Assembly: GCA_934141615.1 (NCBI GenBank)
Contig: CAKPCM010000023.1
Coordinates: forward strand, 1-15,440
Direction: 5' to 3'
DNA length: 15,440 nucleotides
Source: an uncultured Bacilli bacterium
Lineage (GTDB): Bacteria > Bacillota_I > Bacilli_A > RF39 > UBA660
Shown here: positions 1 through 6,800 of the stretch, one piece after another
How the letters are laid out: every line of letters starts with the position of its first letter
Position numbering within the stretch: the first letter of the stretch is position 1
Notes under the pieces: generated by a model
Told to the model about the DNA's origin: nothing
The model's input: only the letters and a program-made list of their open reading frames with translations
Database searches by the model: none
Position numbers and translations under genes: made by a program

Positions 1-55
1 GGTTATATTATAGATATAATAACTCTGTTATTTAAACCTAATCCATATTATGTTT

Positions 56-83
56 AAAAGTTATGTTTTACATAGCTTTTTTT
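56..83 (+). terminator. Rho-independent terminator of an upstream unit
   Basis: A ten-pair stem, AAAAGTTATG (56-65) with CATAGCTTTT (71-80), has one G-U wobble and a five-base loop and runs into more T residues (81-83). It precedes the uvrA promoter, so it most likely ends a gene lying before the window. The stem is AT-rich and therefore weak, but its position fits. No coding frame is seen in bases 1-173. Confidence 0.6.
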
Positions 84-90
84 CTTATCA

Positions 91-119
91 TTGCAATAAG
101 TACATTTGTTTGATATAAT
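91..119 (+). promoter_or_regulatory. Promoter of uvrA with extended -10
   Basis: TTGCAA (91-96), a 17-base spacer and TATAAT (114-119) preceded by TGA make a vegetative sigma-70/SigA promoter with an extended -10. Transcription would start near 126. A second extended -10 (TGATAGAAT, 144-152) lies closer to the gene without a clear -35 and could be a tandem promoter. No SOS (LexA) box of the Bacillus type was recognised between the promoter and the gene. Confidence 0.75.
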
Positions 120-173
120 TGATGTATAAATTTAATAATTTTATGATAGAATATTAAACTGAAGGTGATTTAT

Positions 174-2990
174 GTGGACAAAATTATAGTAAAAGGTGCA
201 AGAGAAAATAATTTAAAAAACGTGGATATAGAAATACCAAAGAATAAACTAACGGTAATGACAGGTGTATCAGGAAGTGGTAAATCATCCCTTGCTTTTG
301 ATACGATATATGCTGAAGGTCAAAGAAGATATGTAGAAAGCCTATCTGCTTATGCAAGACAGTTTCTAGGAGGAACATCAAAACCAGATGTAGATTCAAT
401 AGAAGGTCTTTCTCCATCTATTTCAATAGATCAAAAAACTACTAATAATAACCCAAGGTCAACGGTTGGAACGGTTACAGAAATATATGATTATTTTAGA
501 CTTTTATTCGCGCGTATAGGAGTTCCATATTGTCCTAATCATAATATTCCAATAACAAGTCAATCGATAGAAGAGATGACTACGCAAATAATGAATGAGG
601 AAGATAAAACCAAATTAATTATTATGTCACCAGTTATATATGGTCAAAAAGGAACGTTTAAAGATTTATTAGATTCTTTAAGAAAAGATGGTTATGTTAG
701 GGTAAAAATAGACGGTGAAGTAAGGGATTTAAGTGAAGAAATAACGCTTGATAAAAATAAGAAACACAACATATTGGTTGTAATAGATAGGGTAATTAAA
801 AAGGAAGAGGCAAGAAGCAGAATATATGAAGCACTAGAACTTGCTTGCAAATTATCTAAGGGAAAAGCAGTAGTTTCCATTCCTTTAAGAGAAGACATTG
901 TTATGAGTGAGTCTTTTGCATGTCCACATTGTGATTTTTCTTTAGAAGAACTTGAACCTAGAATGTTTTCATTTAATGCTCCTTATGGTTCTTGTCCTGA
1001 TTGTAAAGGTTTAGGATTTAAGCAAAAGATAAGCGAACAACTAATAATTCCTGACAAAGAAAAGACTTTAGCAAGAGGCGGGATAGAGCCACTTTCTGGT
1101 ATGGATGATCAAAATATATACATAAAGAAACTAGAAATAGTTTGCGATAAGTTTGGCATAGATATGAACAAAAAAATGAAGGATTTAACTAAAAAAGAAT
1201 TAGATATAATTCTTCGTGGTACAAAAGAACCAATAGAGTTTAATTTTAAAACTAGAAGTGGAAACGTAATGAATAGTTATGAGCCTTATGAAGGTGTTTT
1301 AAATAACTTAGAAAGAAGATATTTTGAAACTAATAGTGAGTTTATAAGAGATTGGTTAGGCAAGTATATGGTAGAACTAACTTGTCCTACATGCTTAGGT
1401 AAAAGGCTTAAAAAAAGTGTTTTATCAGTGCTAATAAATAAGAAAAACATAATTGATTTAACAGATATGAACATTGATAAGCTTTATGAGTTCTTTGATA
1501 ATTTAAAGCTTAGCAAGGAAAAAGAAAAAATAGCAAAATTGTTAATAAAAGAAATAAAGTCAAGACTAGAATTTTTACATAATGTTGGATTGGGATACTT
1601 AACTTTATCTCGTAGTGCATCAACCTTGTCAGGTGGTGAGGCACAGAGAATAAGACTTGCAACACAAATAGGTTCTCAGTTAACGGGCGTTTTATACGTA
1701 CTAGATGAACCTAGTATTGGACTTCATCAAAGAGATAACCAAAGACTTATTGATTCATTATTAAAAATGAGGGATATTGGAAATACGCTAATAGTAGTAG
1801 AGCATGATACTGATACTATGTTACAAGCTGATTATTTAGTTGACGTAGGTCCTGGTGCAGGAGAGCATGGAGGCAGGATAGTAGCAAGTGGAACTCCAGA
1901 AGAAGTTATGCAAAATACTAATAGTTTAACAGGGGATTATTTAAGTGGTAGAAAGAAAATTGAAGTACCTTTAAAACGCCGTAAGGGTAATGGTAAATTT
2001 ATCGAAATAAGAGGCGCAAAGGAAAACAATTTAAAGAACATAAACGTTAAATTTCCTTTAGGGAATCTTGTTTTAGTAACTGGTGTATCAGGTTCTGGTA
2101 AAAGTAGTTTGGTAAACCAAATTTTGTATAAGGCTTTAGCATTAAACGTATACAAATCAAAAGTGGTTCCTGGTAAATATAGAAGTATAAAAGGTATAGA
2201 AGACGTAGATAAAGTAATAGATATAACACAAGATCCAATAGGTAGAACTCCTCGTAGTAATCCTGCTACATACGTTGGTGTATTTGATGATATAAGAGAT
2301 GTTTTTGCACAAACAAAAGAAGCCAAAATAAGGGGATATGAAAAGGGAAGGTTCTCGTTTAACGTAAAAGGTGGTAGATGTGAGGCTTGCTTTGGAGATG
2401 GTGTTAAAAAAATATCAATGAACTTTTTACCAGATGTATATGTTCCTTGTGAAGTATGTGGTGGAACCAGATTTAATAAGGAAACTTTAGAGGTTAAATA
2501 TAAAGGAAAAACGATATATGATGTACTTGGAATGCGCGTTGAAGAAGCAATAGAATTCTTTGAAAATCATCCTAAAATAAAAAGAAAATTACAAGTTTTA
2601 ATGGACGTTGGATTAGGATACATAAAGTTAGGACAAAGTGCGCCAACTCTATCTGGTGGTGAGGCTTCTCGTGTTAAACTCGCTAAAGAACTTCAGAAAA
2701 AACCGACCGGAAAAAGTGTATTTATTCTAGATGAACCAACAACTGGTCTTCATAGTGATGACATAAAGAAATTACTTGTTATTTTAAATAGAATAGTTGA
2801 TAATGGAGATACTGTAATAGTAATAGAACATAACCTTGATGTTATAAAAGTGGCTGACTACATAATAGATTTAGGACCTGAAGGTGGAGACTTAGGAGGA
2901 CAGGTAGTTTGTGCTGGAACTCCAGAAAAAGTAGCTAAATGTAAAGAATCCTATACTGGTCAGTATTTGAAAAAAGTATTAAAAAAATAA
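174..2990 (+). CDS. uvrA: Excinuclease ABC subunit A (UvrA)
   Basis: UvrA is the damage-sensing ATPase of nucleotide excision repair. It dimerises, scans DNA with UvrB and loads UvrB at bulky lesions. The 938-residue protein has the full family layout: a first Walker A (GVSGSGKSS, about 31-39), a CX2C-X20-CX2C zinc finger (Cys250, 253, 274, 277), the ABC signature LSGGEAQR (about 485) and Walker B LDEP (510-513). The second half repeats this with Walker A near 637, a CX2C-X19-CX2C finger (Cys736, 739, 759, 762), LSGGEA near 826 and a second LDEP. I chose GTG at 174 because it gives the family start MDKIIVKGAREN and sits a normal distance after the binding site AAGGTGAT (162-169). The in-frame GTG at 165 lies inside that site. 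The gene usually follows uvrB, which would be before the window. Identity is certain; only the start is a judgement. Confidence 0.97.
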   Translation: MDKIIVKGARENNLKNVDIEIPKNKLTVMTGVSGSGKSSLAFDTIYAEGQRRYVESLSAYARQFLGGTSKPDVDSIEGLSPSISIDQKTTNNNPRSTVGTVTEIYDYFRLLFARIGVPYCPNHNIPITSQSIEEMTTQIMNEEDKTKLIIMSPVIYGQKGTFKDLLDSLRKDGYVRVKIDGEVRDLSEEITLDKNKKHNILVVIDRVIKKEEARSRIYEALELACKLSKGKAVVSIPLREDIVMSESFACPHCDFSLEELEPRMFSFNAPYGSCPDCKGLGFKQKISEQLIIPDKEKTLARGGIEPLSGMDDQNIYIKKLEIVCDKFGIDMNKKMKDLTKKELDIILRGTKEPIEFNFKTRSGNVMNSYEPYEGVLNNLERRYFETNSEFIRDWLGKYMVELTCPTCLGKRLKKSVLSVLINKKNIIDLTDMNIDKLYEFFDNLKLSKEKEKIAKLLIKEIKSRLEFLHNVGLGYLTLSRSASTLSGGEAQRIRLATQIGSQLTGVLYVLDEPSIGLHQRDNQRLIDSLLKMRDIGNTLIVVEHDTDTMLQADYLVDVGPGAGEHGGRIVASGTPEEVMQNTNSLTGDYLSGRKKIEVPLKRRKGNGKFIEIRGAKENNLKNINVKFPLGNLVLVTGVSGSGKSSLVNQILYKALALNVYKSKVVPGKYRSIKGIEDVDKVIDITQDPIGRTPRSNPATYVGVFDDIRDVFAQTKEAKIRGYEKGRFSFNVKGGRCEACFGDGVKKISMNFLPDVYVPCEVCGGTRFNKETLEVKYKGKTIYDVLGMRVEEAIEFFENHPKIKRKLQVLMDVGLGYIKLGQSAPTLSGGEASRVKLAKELQKKPTGKSVFILDEPTTGLHSDDIKKLLVILNRIVDNGDTVIVIEHNLDVIKVADYIIDLGPEGGDLGGQVVCAGTPEKVAKCKESYTGQYLKKVLKK

Positions 2991-3055
2991 TAACTTTTAA
3001 AATTTGAAATTTTTTTAAGATTGTTAGGATATTTTAGGGGGTTTTTAAAAGTTAT
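2990..3055 (+). repeat. Wide inverted repeat after uvrA
   Basis: A perfect 13-base inverted repeat (2990-3002 and 3043-3055) begins in the uvrA stop codon and encloses 40 bases that include GGGGG. It has no T run after it, so it is not a normal terminator. Its right half also matches bases 53-65 upstream of uvrA. It may be a 3' transcript structure or chance in AT-rich DNA. Confidence 0.35.
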
Positions 3056-3062
3056 GGATAAT

Positions 3063-3102
3063 AATAAAGTAGAGATATAGATTATCTTTACTTTATTTTT
3101 TT
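3063..3102 (+). terminator. Rho-independent terminator after uvrA
   Basis: A 15-pair stem (3063-3077 with 3083-3097) has a single G-U wobble and a five-base loop TAGAT, followed directly by TTTTT. It is the longest stem of its kind in the window and separates uvrA from the next gene. Confidence 0.88.
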
Positions 3103-3125
3103 ATGATTTATTTAAAATTTTTAGA

Positions 3126-3156
3126 TTAACTTTTCTTTTTATAATAATGATAAAAT
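3126..3156 (+). promoter_or_regulatory. Probable promoter of the ArpU-like gene
   Basis: TAAAAT (3151-3156) preceded by TGA is an extended -10 like others in the window. A poor -35 match, TTAACT, lies at 3126-3131 with a long 19-base spacer, so recognition would depend on the extended -10. A TATAAT also occurs at 3140-3145 without a suitable -35. The leader would be about 17 bases. Confidence 0.45.
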
Positions 3157-3179
3157 ATTAACCGAAGGGAGTTGTTGTC

Positions 3180-3599
3180 ATGCTAAAGCAAATAAATATA
3201 TCTTGGACAAAAACAAAGAAAAACGTTGAGCAGATAATATCGCAATACATATATTATAGTTTGTCTGTTGATAACAGCTCATCTAGTAACATAGGAGATT
3301 CTTTTCTTTTAGATGCCCTTGATTTTAACAGCATTGATAAAACATACGTTAAAATATCACAAGAAGAGCAAAAAAGAAGAATAGACTTTGTTAATTACGT
3401 AAGATTTTCATTTAATAAGTTAACAACAGAAGAAAGAAAGATAATATACTGGACGTATCTAGATAAGGAAAACAATTATGATGATAGATTTATTGCAAAT
3501 AACTTAGGTTTTTCCTTGGGATATTATTATATAAAAAAGAAGGAAACATTAATAAGATTCGCATATTCTCTAGGGGTTGAAGAATTAAATGGTAAATAA
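3180..3599 (+). CDS. ArpU-like phage-type transcriptional regulator
   Basis: This 139-residue protein has a likely helix-turn-helix in its second half (about 80-130). The segment LTTEERKIIYWTYLD is followed by a stretch ending in YYYIKKKETLIRFAYSLGV. That ending resembles the ArpU family of phage late-gene regulators, which are related to sigma-70 region 4. The first 55 residues are not recognised. The start is ATG 3180 after the binding site GAAGGGAG (3164-3171). In phages such proteins control packaging or lysis genes, but no phage structural, integrase or terminase gene is present here, and the gene has its own promoter and terminator. It may be a domesticated prophage remnant or a chromosomal relative with another target. 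The DNA-binding call is fairly safe; the family assignment is by memory of the motif only. Confidence 0.6.
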   Translation: MLKQINISWTKTKKNVEQIISQYIYYSLSVDNSSSSNIGDSFLLDALDFNSIDKTYVKISQEEQKRRIDFVNYVRFSFNKLTTEERKIIYWTYLDKENNYDDRFIANNLGFSLGYYYIKKKETLIRFAYSLGVEELNGK

Positions 3600-3622
3600 G
3601 AGCTTAATTAAAGCTCTTTTTT
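3598..3622 (+). terminator. Rho-independent terminator of the ArpU-like gene
   Basis: AAGAGCTT (3598-3605) pairs perfectly with AAGCTCTT (3611-3618) across a five-base loop and is followed by TTTT. The stem begins inside the stop codon of the preceding gene. Confidence 0.85.
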
Positions 3623-3664
3623 CATGCCTTACATTATATAAAAAGTCGGTAAAATTCTTTTTCT

Positions 3665-3680
3665 CATATAGAATTATATG
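3665..3680. repeat. Short inverted repeat in the intergenic region
   Basis: CATATA (3665-3670) and TATATG (3675-3680) form a six-base inverted repeat about 130 bases upstream of the poly-G promoter. It could be an operator, but in AT-rich DNA this length can arise by chance. The rest of 3623-3766 shows no gene or other clear signal. Confidence 0.25.
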
Positions 3681-3766
3681 TTGATGAATTTGTTTATTAC
3701 GTTTAATTGCACAATATATAAAGTGTCTACTTTAAGTTTACCACTACAACACCACCACAATATGAC

Positions 3767-3793
3767 AATTTTTTCCACAATTTAGAAAAAATT
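3767..3793. promoter_or_regulatory. Inverted repeat abutting the poly-G promoter
   Basis: AATTTTTTC (3767-3775) and GAAAAAATT (3785-3793) are perfect inverted repeats separated by nine bases. The right arm ends one base before the -35 hexamer. The placement fits a regulator site or, with its A and T tracts, a bent UP-like element. The stretch also contains TTTTCCACA (3771-3779), one base away from a DnaA box. Confidence 0.4.
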
Positions 3794-3794
3794 C

Positions 3795-3822
3795 TTGACG
3801 GGGGGGGGGCATTTGATATTAT
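3795..3822 (+). promoter_or_regulatory. Probable phase-variable promoter with poly-G spacer
   Basis: The -35 is TTGACG (3795-3800) and the -10 is TATTAT (3817-3822) preceded by TGA, giving a 16-base spacer. A run of ten G (3800-3809) starts at the last base of the -35 and fills over half the spacer. Gain or loss of G by slipped-strand mispairing would change the spacing, with one extra G giving the optimal 17, while leaving both hexamers intact. The same arrangement is known for Neisseria porA. An alternative -10, TATAAA (3820-3825), would have a 19-base spacer. Transcription would start near 3829. Confidence 0.75.
3800..3809. repeat. Homopolymer tract of ten G
   Basis: Ten consecutive G residues stand out in DNA where elsewhere runs above five G were not noticed. 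The tract lies in the promoter spacer described above. Its length may differ between cells, and it is also prone to sequencing and assembly error. Confidence 0.95.
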
Positions 3823-3829
3823 AAACATG

Positions 3830-3878
3830 TAAAATAAAGGAGGAATTTATGAATAATAATGTAAATCAAGAAAATAAT
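3830..3878 (+). repeat. Direct repeat, copy 1 (binding site and first codons)
   Basis: These 49 bases match 4765-4813 with two mismatches (at 3843 and 3872). The copy covers the bases before the ribosome binding site, the AAAGGAGG site itself (3836-3843), the ATG and about the first nine codons. The two copies are 935 bases apart and aligned start to start. Confidence 0.9.
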
Positions 3879-4772
3879 AATACTAATGTGAATGATATGA
3901 ATAATATAAATACATCAAAAGATAATTCTAATAATAAAAAAAGTAAAAATAATAAAAAGATAATTTTTATAATTATTGGAGTAGTAGTTACCGTTTTAGT
4001 GTTATTAGGTTGTTTAAGTTTGTACATATCTTCAATAACTTACACAGTAGATGATGATTATAGTAATTCTACAGAAGATATTCCTACAATGAGTAATCAA
4101 AATACTAATAAAAATAAAAAAGAGTGTAATATATCATCTATAACTATATCAGGAAACAGCGAAGCGGAAAAAGCACTAAAAAAGTTAACTGGATGGACAA
4201 TTGAAGGTTACGATTACTCTAGTGATGGTAATAAAACTTCTAACGAGTTAGATACATATTTCAAAGTTTCTACAGCTTTATATAATTTAGGTTATTTTGA
4301 AGAAAAGAACTATGATTCAATAAGCGATTGTACTTTATCAAAAACAGTGTTAGATAATAAAATTTTTGATTTATTTAAAAATACCGAATATAATCCCGAG
4401 GAATTTTCAGGTAATAACGCTTTACCATATGTATTCAAATATGATAAAAAAAACAAAATATATAGCATCGATAATATAGGTGGTGGAACTGGATCAGAGG
4501 GTGAATATATTCAAAAAGTATATGATGAAACTAAAAGTGATAATAAATTAACTTTCAAAACAAAGGTTTTATATGGTACACACGATTTAGATGAGCTTTC
4601 TAATTTAGATTTTGACAATAATTTTAAAAATATAACATCTAATATTCCTGATGATGTTACTTATGAAAATGTAATTGATAAGTATGATTCCTATGCAAAT
4701 ATATACCAATGGACATTTGTTAAAAATAATAATGAAGAGTATGTTTTTGACAATATAAGAAGAATAAAATAA
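3849..4772 (+). CDS. Asn-rich single-pass membrane protein, unknown function
   Basis: I do not recognise this 307-residue protein. It has an Asn-rich, low-complexity cytoplasmic head (1-35) ending in a Lys cluster, one membrane helix (about 38-61) and a long outside part. The Lys cluster before the helix predicts N-in, C-out. Outside the membrane there are only two cysteines (93 and 161), which could form a disulfide. Cys55 lies in LLGC within the helix, but the long head and the hydrophobic residues after it argue against a lipoprotein. The start is ATG 3849, five bases after a near-perfect AAAGGAGG. It is first in a two-gene unit under the poly-G promoter; the partner begins 11 bases after its stop and shares the first ten residues MNNNVNQENN. 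A surface-exposed role is inferred from topology and promoter, not from homology. Confidence 0.85.
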   Translation: MNNNVNQENNNTNVNDMNNINTSKDNSNNKKSKNNKKIIFIIIGVVVTVLVLLGCLSLYISSITYTVDDDYSNSTEDIPTMSNQNTNKNKKECNISSITISGNSEAEKALKKLTGWTIEGYDYSSDGNKTSNELDTYFKVSTALYNLGYFEEKNYDSISDCTLSKTVLDNKIFDLFKNTEYNPEEFSGNNALPYVFKYDKKNKIYSIDNIGGGTGSEGEYIQKVYDETKSDNKLTFKTKVLYGTHDLDELSNLDFDNNFKNITSNIPDDVTYENVIDKYDSYANIYQWTFVKNNNEEYVFDNIRRIK

Positions 4773-4813
4773 AGGAGAAATTTATGAATAATAATGTAAA
4801 TCAAGAGAATAAT
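4765..4813 (+). repeat. Direct repeat, copy 2 (binding site and first codons)
   Basis: This is the second copy of the 3830-3878 repeat. It covers the last codons and stop of the first membrane-protein gene, the binding site AAAGGAGA and the start of the second gene. Recombination between the copies would remove the first gene and place the second directly behind the poly-G promoter. Confidence 0.9.
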
Positions 4814-6085
4814 ATAAATACAAATGACAGCAATATGAATAACAATACGAATACAAGTCAAATAATAAATAATAATCCTAACGACTCAAATGATAATGAT
4901 AGACAAAATAAAAAGAAAGTTAAATTTATAGTTATAGGTGTTATTGTTGTAATAATAATATTAGGAGCATTCGTACTTATAATGATAGGTTCATATATAT
5001 CAAGAAATAAATACAATAAGAATGCAGATAACACTAATAATATAGATAATAAATATAAATGGTATACACCATCAAAAAGCGATTATAAAATAGATGTACA
5101 CTATGATACAAAAAATCAAAATTATTCAAATGTTCATTTTAGTACTGATAATAATTCTGATGGTGAAATTCTTGGTACGTATTATTGTGAATCTAGTTCA
5201 TGCAAATCAATAAAAGTTTCAGAAAAAGGATATGTACTAATTAAAGATATAGACTATATAATATATGATTATATGAGTAATAAAGCAGCAAGATTAAATA
5301 TAAATTATGAACCAAGCAACACAAACGATATTGAATTTTTAGAAAAATATAATAAGTTGGTCGGCATATATTATTCTTATGATGGTGGTTCTTATCTATA
5401 TTATGGTGCATATTTTGCACCTATTGGTGGCAAGGAAGCGATATATACTAAGTATGATTTATTCTCAACAATAAAAGGTGATAATTTATTAGTTCCTTCT
5501 GATAAAACTATTGAATATTATAATTTAAAAAATGGTGAACTAGATAAAATATTAAATATAAATGTTAGCGGATCTGTTAAATTAATACAAAAAAACAGTG
5601 ATTTATTATATATAGATGATAATTATTTTCTTAATGATGGATATGTTACTATTTATAATAATAACTTAGAAGAAGTTTTAAAATTTCAATCATCTTGGTA
5701 TTATGTTGATGATAAATATATTTACTTTTATGACTGGGAGCAAGGAAATTTAAATAAATATGATTCAACTGGAAAACTTGTTAAAACAATTAATAATATT
5801 GATATGGTAAGGTCTTTTAGCGATGGATATTCATTTATAATAGATAATAAAAATCAACTTAAACTTATCAATCTTGACAACAATGTTATAGAAGAATTTG
5901 AAACTATACAAGATGGAAAACAAGCATTTGTTGAAGAGGATGGTGAAGAGTTTCCAACTGGTTTTTATGGGTATGATAAGAATAGAAATTATATAGTAAA
6001 GGTTAGCGTAAGAAATGGTGAAAAATATAGAACATATTTATATAATACGGTAACTGGTGAAAAAGGTAGTGTTGATACAAAATAA
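4784..6085 (+). CDS. Asn-rich membrane protein with beta-rich outer domain
   Basis: This 433-residue protein is not recognised by family. It has the same plan as its upstream neighbour: the head MNNNVNQENN continues Asn-rich to about residue 40, a QNKKKVK cluster precedes one membrane helix (about 47-72), and the rest is probably outside. The outer part has a CX4C pair (Cys135, Cys140) as its only cysteines. From about 220 onward it is rich in Tyr, Asp, Asn and Gly, with short strand-like repeats such as YDSTGKLVKTI. This suggests a beta-propeller-like or other all-beta fold, which is my inference. ATG 4784 follows AAAGGAGA, and the gene is 11 bases from the preceding stop, so both are cotranscribed. 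Outside the shared head the two proteins look unrelated, so the common part may act as an anchoring module. Confidence 0.85.
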   Translation: MNNNVNQENNINTNDSNMNNNTNTSQIINNNPNDSNDNDRQNKKKVKFIVIGVIVVIIILGAFVLIMIGSYISRNKYNKNADNTNNIDNKYKWYTPSKSDYKIDVHYDTKNQNYSNVHFSTDNNSDGEILGTYYCESSSCKSIKVSEKGYVLIKDIDYIIYDYMSNKAARLNINYEPSNTNDIEFLEKYNKLVGIYYSYDGGSYLYYGAYFAPIGGKEAIYTKYDLFSTIKGDNLLVPSDKTIEYYNLKNGELDKILNINVSGSVKLIQKNSDLLYIDDNYFLNDGYVTIYNNNLEEVLKFQSSWYYVDDKYIYFYDWEQGNLNKYDSTGKLVKTINNIDMVRSFSDGYSFIIDNKNQLKLINLDNNVIEEFETIQDGKQAFVEEDGEEFPTGFYGYDKNRNYIVKVSVRNGEKYRTYLYNTVTGEKGSVDTK

Positions 6086-6171
6086 TTCAATATTTTTAGA
6101 AAAATAAAAAAGTATGGTTGGGGCTTAATAAATCTAACATGAAATTAAGTAAAACACTAAAATTTAGGGCA

Positions 6172-6202
6172 AAAAGGAGATGAAAAAATCATCTCTTTTT
6201 AT
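6172..6202 (+). terminator. Rho-independent terminator of the two-gene operon
   Basis: AAAAGGAGATGA (6172-6183) pairs with TCATCTCTTTTT (6189-6200), 12 pairs with one G-U wobble, over a five-A loop. It lies 87 bases after the second membrane-protein gene. Nothing else was recognised in 6086-6171. Confidence 0.85.
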
Positions 6203-6252
6203 TATTAATGACTTTCTGTTAAAAATTTGGTACCATTTAAACGGGTGATAAA

Positions 6253-6723
6253 ATGCAATTTATTATAGAAAAAGCAAGTTTTAACGATGCTAAAAAGGCA
6301 AATAATTTACTTACTAAACTAATAATCGATGAAAAAAAGTATGATAGAAATATAAATGAAAAGTGCATTGTCTCATCACTGTACGAAAAATTCTATAATG
6401 ATGATAATGTATGCTTATTAGTTGCAAAAACAAATGAAAATATTATCGGGTATTTATATGGTTACATAGAGGATAATGATAGCTCCGTAATTAGAAAAGT
6501 AAGCAAGCTAGATGCATTGTTTGTTTTGGAAGATTTTAGAGGACATAAAGTTGCAACAAAGTTAATATCACTATTTAAAAAATGGTCTTATGAAAAGGGT
6601 GCGAAATACGTAGAATTAACCGTTTGCATTGGTAATAAGCAAGCTGCTGGTTTGTATGAAAAGATGCTTTTCAAACCTAAGAAAATAGTCATGTCTTCAA
6701 AAATAGATGATTTTGATTTGTAA
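6253..6723 (+). CDS. GNAT family N-acetyltransferase
   Basis: This 156-residue protein belongs to the Gcn5-related acetyltransferases, which move the acetyl group of acetyl-CoA to an amine. The acetyl-CoA-binding motif A is visible as LDALFVLEDFRGHKVATKL (about 97-115), with the pyrophosphate loop in RGHKVA. The later part, with GNKQAAGLYEKMLFKPKK, is the usual motif B region, in which Tyr often serves as general acid. The length is typical for a single domain. ATG 6253 follows GGGTGAT (6243-6249). The gene stands between the surface operon's terminator and the yvlD-like gene, with no clear terminator after it, so it may read through. The substrate cannot be told from sequence; the family call is firm. 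Confidence 0.88.
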   Translation: MQFIIEKASFNDAKKANNLLTKLIIDEKKYDRNINEKCIVSSLYEKFYNDDNVCLLVAKTNENIIGYLYGYIEDNDSSVIRKVSKLDALFVLEDFRGHKVATKLISLFKKWSYEKGAKYVELTVCIGNKQAAGLYEKMLFKPKKIVMSSKIDDFDL

Positions 6724-6776
6724 AGGATAAATGTGCTTTTTTGACGAAAAAAATTATATATAAAAACATATACGTG

Positions 6777-6785
6777 TGATATAAT
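6777..6785 (+). promoter_or_regulatory. Possible extended -10 before the yvlD-like gene
   Basis: TGATATAAT (6777-6785) equals the extended -10 of uvrA and whiA. No good -35 lies 16-18 bases upstream; a TTGACG at 6741-6746 is too far. The leader would be only about nine bases and would begin at the binding site, so this may be weak or unused. Confidence 0.4.
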
Positions 6786-6800
6786 TAGGTTGGTGATTAT

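Noticed and set aside
3771..3779. DnaA-box-like TTTTCCACA, possible replication origin
   Set aside because: It is a single imperfect box. No cluster of boxes, no dnaA or dnaN and no unwinding region were seen, so an origin is not supported despite parA and parB nearby.
3849..4100. Lipoprotein signal in the first membrane protein (LLGC at 52-55)
   Set aside because: The cysteine lies mid-helix after a 37-residue polar head, residue -2 is Leu, and hydrophobic residues continue after it. A plain membrane helix fits better.
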